A stretch of 6,239 nucleotides of DNA from Planctomycetia bacterium (lineage in GTDB: Bacteria > Planctomycetota > Phycisphaerae > Phycisphaerales > SM1A02): NCBI GenBank assembly GCA_009936695.1, contig JAACEA010000444.1, positions 1 to 6,239 of the forward strand. The letters run 5' to 3'. A program made the translations under genes and the position numbers. The stretch's first letter is position 1; every line of letters begins with the position of its first letter. Of this stretch, positions 1 to 5,090 are shown piece after piece. The notes under the pieces were generated by a model. That model was not told where the DNA came from. It saw nothing but the letters and a program-made list of their open reading frames with translations, and did no database searches.

Positions 1-1
1 C

Positions 2-400
2 GCCGGTTGCTCGGCGTCGCAACCGCCCGGGGCCGACCTTCCCTGGCGCTCCGACGCCTCCATCAACGTCGGCGAGTATCGACTCGCGGCTCGTGGCACC
101 ATGACGGCGGAAGACGTGGTGAGCGTCGAGCTCCGGTTCGTTCGAGTCGGTGATCCGTCACGAATCATCGCGGCGCCCAGCATGCTGGTCCGAACCGGCG
201 AGACGGGAGAGGTGATGGTCGACGATGGCTCCACCGGCGTCTCGGCCCTCGTGAAGACCGGCCTTTCGGGGTCGAAGGTGATGATCGAGATCGATGCGAC
301 CATCGTCGAGAACGGGATCACACGAAGCCAGCCTCGGATCCGGTTCGCGATCGACCCCTCGTCAGCCGAACCCGCGATGGCCTCCAACCCAGCCTCCTGA
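2..400 (+). CDS. Small predicted lipoprotein, 5' end beyond the window
   Basis: The frame is open from base 2 to a TGA at 398-400, giving 132 visible residues. The first residues read Ala-Gly-Cys-Ser. This fits the end of a lipobox, with Cys (residue 3) as the lipidated first residue of a mature protein of about 130 residues. If so, the start codon and signal peptide lie left of the window and the ATG at 101 is internal. The rest looks like a small beta-rich domain: a segment with APSMLVRTGETGEV (codons from about 173), a Gly/Ser/Lys turn, then VMIEIDATIVENG and RIRFAID. The pattern 'AP-x-hydrophobic-x-VR-x-G-x-x-x-x-V ... hydrophobic-x-I-x-hydrophobic-T' faintly recalls the C-terminal strands of secretin-like domains, but it is too weak to assign a function. 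There is no membrane segment and no visible catalytic motif. The gene converges on the VIT/VWA gene, with a shared hairpin between them. It is real as a gene (good codon structure, clean stop); function unknown. Confidence 0.72.
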   Translation, partial: AGCSASQPPGADLPWRSDASINVGEYRLAARGTMTAEDVVSVELRFVRVGDPSRIIAAPSMLVRTGETGEVMVDDGSTGVSALVKTGLSGSKVMIEIDATIVENGITRSQPRIRFAIDPSSAEPAMASNPAS

Positions 401-437
401 TCGCGAGCGCAGTCCACGACCCTCCGAAGTCGAATGA

Positions 438-474
438 AGACGCCCTTCCTGCTCGACGAGCGGAAAGGGCGTCT
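438..474. terminator. Bidirectional hairpin terminator between convergent genes
   Basis: AGACGCCCTT (438-447) pairs perfectly with AAGGGCGTCT (465-474). The inner bases extend the stem, with one mismatch and one G-T pair, to CTC/GAG around a GAC loop, for about 17 stacked positions. It lies 37 bases after the plus-strand stop and 31 bases after the minus-strand stop, where a shared terminator is expected. Neither side has a good T-run: TCTC follows on plus, and a broken TTCATT follows on minus. It may therefore act by stem strength, as a transcript 3'-end protector, or with Rho. Confidence 0.7.
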
Positions 475-505
475 CTCATGGAGGAGCCTGTGGCTTCGAC
501 CGGCC

Positions 506-3500
506 TCACGCGCCGGACGAGGGCGTCGCCCGCCGAACCGATTCCAGTGCGGCCAGATCGAGGAGTCGATCGACCGGAATCCGCCCGACGATGATCCCAC
601 GTCGCGGGTCGCTTCCCTCGATGCGAAGCCCGACCGATTCAAGCGACGCCCGAAGGGGGGTGGTGATCGGCGCGTCGACCAGCAGCGAGATCTCCACGGT
701 GCCCGCGTCGAGCCAGGGTCGGCCATCGACCCCGATCCGGGGGAGTCCCGCGACCTCGTCGGGTTCGACCCCGAAGGCGAGGAGCAGAAGACGTCGATCG
801 AGTCTTCGCCAGATGCCTTCGAAATCATCCCGCCGATCCGGTGTTTCGATCTCGTCGATCTCCTCGATCTCCTCGACCGCCTGGACCACGGCGTCCGCCG
901 AACCGACCATGGAGACGTCTTGATCGTCGGACTCCTCCATGCCCGCGGCTTCGAACGAGCCCGCGACCGCATCGGGCGGAATCACCGAACCCTCTTGAGC
1001 GAGACCGAGATCGCTCGAGGCACCGCTCGCGAAGCCACCACCGCCGCCACCGCGGGTGGGACGTGCGTTCGGAGGTGCCGGCGCACCCCTTGATCCGCCA
1101 CGCCCGCGTGATCTCGTCGCCACCTTGCCCGTCGGCTGGTTGCGACCCGCACCGAACGACGAAGGCGGAGGCGGCATGAAGGCGCGCTTCTTCACGGACA
1201 CCGGCGAACCCAGCGACAGGGTGGTGCCCTCGCGGTCGTTCCGGGAATCCTCTTCCGCATACCAGTTCCGATCCGGGGCCCAGTGACCAGCATCGACGAA
1301 ACCGAGATCGATCCCGCGTTCGCGGACGACCGAAGGACAGTCGGGACCGAAGAACCCCTCCCAGTCGGTGCCTTCGGGCAGCTCGATGGGCACGGTGACC
1401 AGCATCCGACGACCACCGACCACGACCCTGGCCTTCTCCACCGCCACGAAGCTGGTGAACGGCGTGAGCAGCGCGTAGTCTTCGCCGAGTCGGACGACCT
1501 CCGCCTTGATCGCCGGCGGCGTGGCACCCTGTTCCACCGCTTCGAGATGCGGCGCGAGGACTTCGTCCACCTTGGCTCGCGCCCACAACGTCGCGATCGA
1601 GGCATGCTCGGGCGCGGCGGCGGCGAATCGGACCGGAACCCGTCGCTCGTACCGACCCGCGCCGGTGTTGCCGGTGATCACCACGGTTCCTTCGATCGCA
1701 CCGCTCGCCGGGGCGTCGTACCTCGCGTGAACGAGGATCGGTTGCGCGTCGAAGAGATCCGGGAGGAGGCCGGCAGGATTCTTCGGAAGGATGTCGAAGG
1801 CCTCGACGCCTTCGATCGCGACCTCGATGTCGGTGAGCACCGGGGTCGCGATCCGCGCCGAGAGACGTTCGACGATCTCGTCCGCGCCGTCGGCGAGAAG
1901 CACGTAGTCCGCGGCGCCACGACCTTCGCGGGCGAGCGAATCGAGCAGGTATCGATTGACACTGTTGCCGACGCCGAGCGCGAAGACCCGGGTGGACCGA
2001 GCGTTGTCGCGCACCGCCTGGATGATGCCGCGGTCGTTCCCCACGTAGCCATCGGTCAGGAACATCACGATCCGCATCGGGGGCGTCATGGTTCGTTCCA
2101 CGAAGCCGGCCTGAGCGATCTCGAAGCGGCGTTCCCCGTTCAGGGTCAGCCAGCGACCGAGCAGTTCGACGTCGGGGTCCTGGTCCTTCATGGTCGGAAG
2201 CGAGACCGACATCGACAGCGGGAGACGAAGACCCTCCCGGACCACGAGCCAGGTCCGTCCGCCGTCCACCACGATGGAGGAATAGGGCACCGCCACCGAG
2301 ACCATCCGCCCGTCCGCCGGGAGATTCGCGAGACCTGCCGCATCCGGCATCGCGTTCGCATCGCCCTGGACGAGCGCCTGATTGATCGCCTGCATCATCT
2401 CGGTGCCGCCACCACCCGCGAGACCGTCCACGAAGTTCCGCGCGAGCTCGCGATTCTCTTCGGTCGCCGGTCGGGGTTCGGGCCAGAGGATCCGGGTCTT
2501 CCCCGCGAACGTGATCAGATTGAAGGTGTCGTTCGCCCGCATGCCCTCGATCGCCTTCGCGACCACGGCCTTCGACTTCTCGAGCGGGAAACCCCGCATC
2601 GAGCCCGAGGTGTCGAGCACGAAGACGAGCTCCCGCGGTCGAACGTCCTCGTCGACGATGCGAGCCGGGGGTGCGAGCACCATCGTGAGATATCCGCCCG
2701 AGACGCCGGCGACGTCCGATCCCGCAAGGGGAGCATCCGCGTTGGTCGCCACATGGGTGAAGATGCTCTCCGTGATCGCGTCGTCCTGAAGTCGCCATCG
2801 CAGGACGAAGTCGCGATTCGGGATCGTGTCACGGCGGGCGAGGGAGACGTCGACGCGACCGACGCCCTCCGTCCGCTCGAGGATCTCGTGCAACGGCGCC
2901 TCGATCGAGGCGATCGGCACGCCGCCGGTGTCGAGGCGGACGTCGATCGAGATGTCGTGACCGGCCCGTCGGTCCGGACGCACCGGCATCGGGGTGATCC
3001 GACTTGCATCCGGAACCTGGTCGGTGTTCTCGGCGAAGCCGTCGCCCGCCGCCGACGACTCGGGAAGCCGCCACACGAACCACCGCCCGCCGATCTCGCC
3101 GAAGCCGTTCTCATAGAGGGTGAATGACTCCGGCACGAAGAACAGGTCCTTGTCCACGGCACCTTCACCCTGATCCTGCGGGGCGTCGTACATCACGGTC
3201 CCATCGACCGCCACCGGCATCGCGTCGGTGGAAGACGCCGCCCCGGTTCCCGCGACCGCAGGGCGATCGATTCGGACGCCGGTGGTCAGGGCCTGGAAGA
3301 TCCGGTCGGCGGTCCAGACCCGGACGACCGCGGGATCGAAGCGATCGGGGGCCTCGGCGACCTTGCGTCGCATCCAGGTCTCGAACGTCAAGGCATCGAA
3401 GCCGCCCGGGCGCTGGAGAAACTCGTTCCAGTGCGCCGGGTCGCCGTTTGGAACGACGGCGCACGGGCCACGGAGAATGATGCCACGACGAACCATCACG

Positions 3501-4396
3501 TCGGGCGGCAACTCGGGTGACACCGCGGACGGGGATCCGGGGATGTAGCGAGGTCCGACCACCGTCGGGAATTCGAACGCATATTCGCCGTCACGGGCGC
3601 GAACCACCTCGAGATAGCCGATCTCGATGGTGACGGTCGCGCCCGCCTCGATGTTCGCTACCGACTGGGTGAAGATGTTCGGTCGTTCCTGTTCGAGCAG
3701 GCTCGCGATGTTTCCCGCGTCCTTGGCCTGCTCGTAGATCATGCGGGCCAGCTCACGTTCCTTGATCTCACCCTCGACGATCCGCTCCTCGCCATCCCGA
3801 TCGACGATGGTCATCTTCATTCGATGCACCGCCGCTCGGTCCGACATCGGGAAGGTGTAGACCGCCTCGATCGGCATGTCGTAGGTGTTCGAATATCGCT
3901 GGGTGAGCGACACCGAGACGATCGGTCCGCTGATGTCGACCGCGACGTCGGTCCCTTCCAGGGGGCAGGGGCCGATCAGTTCGCCGTTCGGCGCGAAGGC
4001 TTCGAGTCGTCCACCTTCCGGAACCTGCACGACGCCGGCCATCGCGGCGTTCCGGTCGGGTTCCACCGCGAGGATCGCGAGGAAGGCCACGATCGCGAGC
4101 AGGGCCGCCACCGCGAGACCGCTTCCACTGAAGAGGTGGGAGCCGCCGAGCGGGCGGCCGGGCGACCGGCGTCGCTTCGGGCCGGCGGTCGGACGTCTTC
4201 GCTCCGACGCCGAATCGATGCGGGCGACCGGGGCGGTCTCGGAAGCGACCGCTTCGAGCATCCGGTCGCGTCCCGCCCGCGCGGACGCGGCGTTCTCGTC
4301 GTGCCATTCGCGGAGCAGGCGATCGACGCCGGCGTCGTCGGCACCGCCGCCATCGCGGGCGTCGGGTGATCGGTGGATTCTGTTGAAGTCGTTCAT
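506..4396 (-). CDS. Membrane-anchored VIT/VWA-domain protein, candidate anti-sigma or envelope sensor
   Basis: The protein has 1296 residues from the ATG at 4396. I chose this start because GGAGGA sits 6 bases upstream and the ATG overlaps the sigma-factor stop as ATGA. The frame stays open upstream to 4753, but that part only shadows the sigma gene. Order of parts: residues 1-87, charged and without Cys, with an Arg/Lys cluster at 66-81; one transmembrane helix, about 90-111, predicted N-in; a VIT domain, about 125-265 (EAVYTFPMS, GEIKERELAR, EQERPNIFTQSVANI); a beta region with GPRYIPG at 281-287 and VPDASRITP from 461; a VWA domain, about 586-850, with a complete MIDAS set (D595, S597, S599 in DTSGSM; T665 in GGGGTEM; D782 in LTDGYVGN). 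The family tail follows with LLTPFTSFVAVE (976-987). After it come a Pro/Arg/Gly-rich linker (about 1072-1125), an acidic stretch (1174-1190) and a final alpha/beta domain (about 1190-1292). VIT/VWA proteins I know run about 700-900 residues; the excess is two insertions (about 288-456 and 676-772) plus the tail. Metal-dependent ligand binding outside the membrane is expected from the MIDAS. An anti-sigma role is inferred only from operon position and topology; there is no zinc anti-sigma HxxxCxxC motif. No LPXTG-type sorting signal is seen. Confidence 0.9.
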   Translation of the reverse strand: MNDFNRIHRSPDARDGGGADDAGVDRLLREWHDENAASARAGRDRMLEAVASETAPVARIDSASERRRPTAGPKRRRSPGRPLGGSHLFSGSGLAVAALLAIVAFLAILAVEPDRNAAMAGVVQVPEGGRLEAFAPNGELIGPCPLEGTDVAVDISGPIVSVSLTQRYSNTYDMPIEAVYTFPMSDRAAVHRMKMTIVDRDGEERIVEGEIKERELARMIYEQAKDAGNIASLLEQERPNIFTQSVANIEAGATVTIEIGYLEVVRARDGEYAFEFPTVVGPRYIPGSPSAVSPELPPDVMVRRGIILRGPCAVVPNGDPAHWNEFLQRPGGFDALTFETWMRRKVAEAPDRFDPAVVRVWTADRIFQALTTGVRIDRPAVAGTGAASSTDAMPVAVDGTVMYDAPQDQGEGAVDKDLFFVPESFTLYENGFGEIGGRWFVWRLPESSAAGDGFAENTDQVPDASRITPMPVRPDRRAGHDISIDVRLDTGGVPIASIEAPLHEILERTEGVGRVDVSLARRDTIPNRDFVLRWRLQDDAITESIFTHVATNADAPLAGSDVAGVSGGYLTMVLAPPARIVDEDVRPRELVFVLDTSGSMRGFPLEKSKAVVAKAIEGMRANDTFNLITFAGKTRILWPEPRPATEENRELARNFVDGLAGGGGTEMMQAINQALVQGDANAMPDAAGLANLPADGRMVSVAVPYSSIVVDGGRTWLVVREGLRLPLSMSVSLPTMKDQDPDVELLGRWLTLNGERRFEIAQAGFVERTMTPPMRIVMFLTDGYVGNDRGIIQAVRDNARSTRVFALGVGNSVNRYLLDSLAREGRGAADYVLLADGADEIVERLSARIATPVLTDIEVAIEGVEAFDILPKNPAGLLPDLFDAQPILVHARYDAPASGAIEGTVVITGNTGAGRYERRVPVRFAAAAPEHASIATLWARAKVDEVLAPHLEAVEQGATPPAIKAEVVRLGEDYALLTPFTSFVAVEKARVVVGGRRMLVTVPIELPEGTDWEGFFGPDCPSVVRERGIDLGFVDAGHWAPDRNWYAEEDSRNDREGTTLSLGSPVSVKKRAFMPPPPSSFGAGRNQPTGKVATRSRGRGGSRGAPAPPNARPTRGGGGGGFASGASSDLGLAQEGSVIPPDAVAGSFEAAGMEESDDQDVSMVGSADAVVQAVEEIEEIDEIETPDRRDDFEGIWRRLDRRLLLLAFGVEPDEVAGLPRIGVDGRPWLDAGTVEISLLVDAPITTPLRASLESVGLRIEGSDPRRGIIVGRIPVDRLLDLAALESVRRATPSSGA
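527..829 (-). other. Extra C-terminal alpha/beta domain of the VIT/VWA protein
   Basis: This covers residues 1190-1290 and is encoded after the glycine-rich linker. The last 65 residues run strand (VEISLLVDAP), helix (LRASLESVG), strand (LRIEG), strand (GIIVGRIP), helix (VDRLLDLAALES), then VRRATP. The order, and especially 'variable strand, ValArgIlePro-like edge, Leu-x-x-Leu-Ala-x-Leu-x-x-Val', resembles the small ferredoxin-like fold of subtilase propeptides (inhibitor I9-like). This is a fold impression only, since no search was run. No protease lies in the window for it to inhibit. Confidence 0.4.
851..877. repeat. Three 9-bp tandem units coding for an acidic run
   Basis: Three successive 9-base units (CTCGTCGAT, CTCCTCGAT, CTCCTCGAC on plus) differ by one or two bases each. 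On the minus strand they code for VEEIEEIDE, residues 1174-1182 of the VIT/VWA protein. The unit keeps frame, so copy-number change would lengthen or shorten the acidic linker by three residues without a frameshift. Confidence 0.75.
4067..4129 (-). other. Single transmembrane helix of the VIT/VWA protein
   Basis: Residues 90-110 are rich in Ala, Leu, Ile, Val and Phe (GLAVAALLAIVAFLAILAV) and lack charge. An Arg/Lys-rich stretch precedes them, so the positive-inside rule puts the first 87 residues in the cytoplasm and the VIT/VWA part outside. It lies too far from the N-terminus to be a normal cleaved signal peptide. Confidence 0.85.
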
Positions 4397-4992
4397 CGGT
4401 GGTCCTCCGGCGCGTGATCGCGGAGTGTTTCGGCGAGGTGGGTCCGGGCGCGGGCGAGCAGCTTGTAGTAGCCGCTTCGGGAGATCCCGAGGGCGTTGCG
4501 GGCCGCGGTGACCGGATCGTGTTCGAGGTAGTGGAGATGGATCGCGAGGCGCTCGTCGTCGGCGAGTCCGTCGAGCGCGGACTCGAGGGCGGCGAATCGG
4601 TCGCGACGGGCAAGCTCCCCGGGCGGCGTGAGCGAATCCGCACCGCCGTGGGTTCGGATGGCGGCGTTCATCGCATCGCCCTCGTGGCGACGCCGCCGGG
4701 ACGCGGCGCGGGTGCGCTCGCGAACGACGAACTTCGCGATCCCGCAGAGCCACGCCCGGAGCCGGGTGCAGTCGTCGAGGGTGTCGAGCTTTCGATAGGC
4801 ACGGATGAAGACCTCCTGGGTCGCGTCGTCGGCGTCGGACGGCGACCCGCTCGGTCCACCGACACCGCGGCGACGACAGATCGAAAACACCAGGGGGGCA
4901 TGGCGGTCGTGGATCCGCCCGAAGGCGTCGAGATCCCCCGACCGGACCGCATCCAGATCATGGCAGTCGTGCGTCGTCACCACTGGGTCCAT
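4393..4992 (-). CDS. ECF-type (sigma-70 family) RNA polymerase sigma factor
   Basis: The protein has 199 residues, a normal length for an extracytoplasmic-function sigma factor with only regions 2 and 4. Region 2 spans about 17-100: the core-binding part is DADDATQEVFIRAYRKLDTL (residues 53-72), followed by RLRAWLCGIAKFVVRERTRAASRR, which matches the -10-recognition helix area. A Gly/Asp-rich linker follows (about 101-128). Region 4 spans about 130-192: LDGLADDERLAIHLHYLEHD, then a helix-turn-helix with ALGISRSGYYKLLARARTHL, which would bind the -35 element. The ATG at 4992 is supported by GGAG seven bases upstream. The stop overlaps the next ATG by four bases, so the downstream protein is translationally coupled and is the natural candidate for its regulator. 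I cannot place it in a numbered ECF group by eye. No extra C-terminal domain is present. Confidence 0.95.
   Translation of the reverse strand: MDPVVTTHDCHDLDAVRSGDLDAFGRIHDRHAPLVFSICRRRGVGGPSGSPSDADDATQEVFIRAYRKLDTLDDCTRLRAWLCGIAKFVVRERTRAASRRRRHEGDAMNAAIRTHGGADSLTPPGELARRDRFAALESALDGLADDERLAIHLHYLEHDPVTAARNALGISRSGYYKLLARARTHLAETLRDHAPEDHR
4403..4408 (-). promoter_or_regulatory. Shine-Dalgarno site for the VIT/VWA gene
   Basis: On the minus strand GGAGGA precedes ATG with a six-base spacer (CCACCG). It lies inside the last codons of the sigma gene. This strong site decides the start at 4396 over the open frame that continues to 4753. Confidence 0.85.
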
Positions 4993-4999
4993 GGCCGGT

Positions 5000-5003
5000 C
5001 TCC
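5000..5003 (-). promoter_or_regulatory. Shine-Dalgarno site for the sigma-factor gene
   Basis: GGAG on the minus strand, seven bases before the ATG at 4992. It is short but well spaced, and it agrees with a start that yields a complete region 2. Confidence 0.6.
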
Positions 5004-5018
5004 GGGTCGAGTCTCCGC

Positions 5019-5042
5019 GATTCCGAGGGAATTCGGGGAATC
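5019..5042. repeat. Inverted repeat in the sigma-factor leader
   Basis: GATTCC (5019-5024) and GGAATC (5037-5042) are perfect 6-base arms around a 12-base centre containing GAATTC. The repeat lies between the upstream gene and the GGAG site of the sigma gene. It could be an operator or a leader hairpin. With arms this short, chance is possible. No convincing -10/-35 pair could be read in this 98-base gap. Confidence 0.35.
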
Positions 5043-5056
5043 ACTCGGGTTCGGTC

Positions 5057-5085
5057 GGAAAACAGGGTTCCTGTTCCGTTCAGGA
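5057..5085 (-). terminator. Weak hairpin after the sialidase gene, with an alternative fold
   Basis: AACAGG (5061-5066) and CCTGTT (5070-5075) form a 6-base stem with a 3-base loop. On the minus strand the stem ends in TT followed by TTCC, a minimal terminator shape 16 bases past the sialidase stop. The overlapping pair TCCTG (5069-5073) and CAGGA (5081-5085) forms a second stem that excludes the first. It is short and may be leaky, so some read-through into the sigma gene is plausible. Confidence 0.35.
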
Positions 5086-5090
5086 TCGTT

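Noticed and set aside
434..1093. A 219-residue open frame on plus starting inside the terminator hairpin
   Set aside because: It starts within the hairpin region, has no ribosome binding site, and lies antisense to the conserved C-terminal part of the VIT/VWA gene.
825..2798. A 657-residue open frame on minus, overlapping the VIT/VWA gene in another frame
   Set aside because: The product is low-complexity Arg/Gly/Asp sequence without motifs. Long shadow frames are common in such GC-rich DNA.
1283..3127. A 614-residue open frame on plus, antisense to the VIT/VWA gene
   Set aside because: The opposite strand codes for recognised VIT/VWA motifs over this whole stretch. The plus product is rich in Arg, Asp and His with no domain, as expected from complementing GC-rich codons.
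4397..4753. In-frame extension of the VIT/VWA frame by 119 residues upstream of its ATG
   Set aside because: It overlaps the sigma-factor region 4 in another frame, is Arg/Pro-rich like typical GC-driven shadow sequence, and the ATG at 4396 has a strong Shine-Dalgarno site and ATGA coupling.
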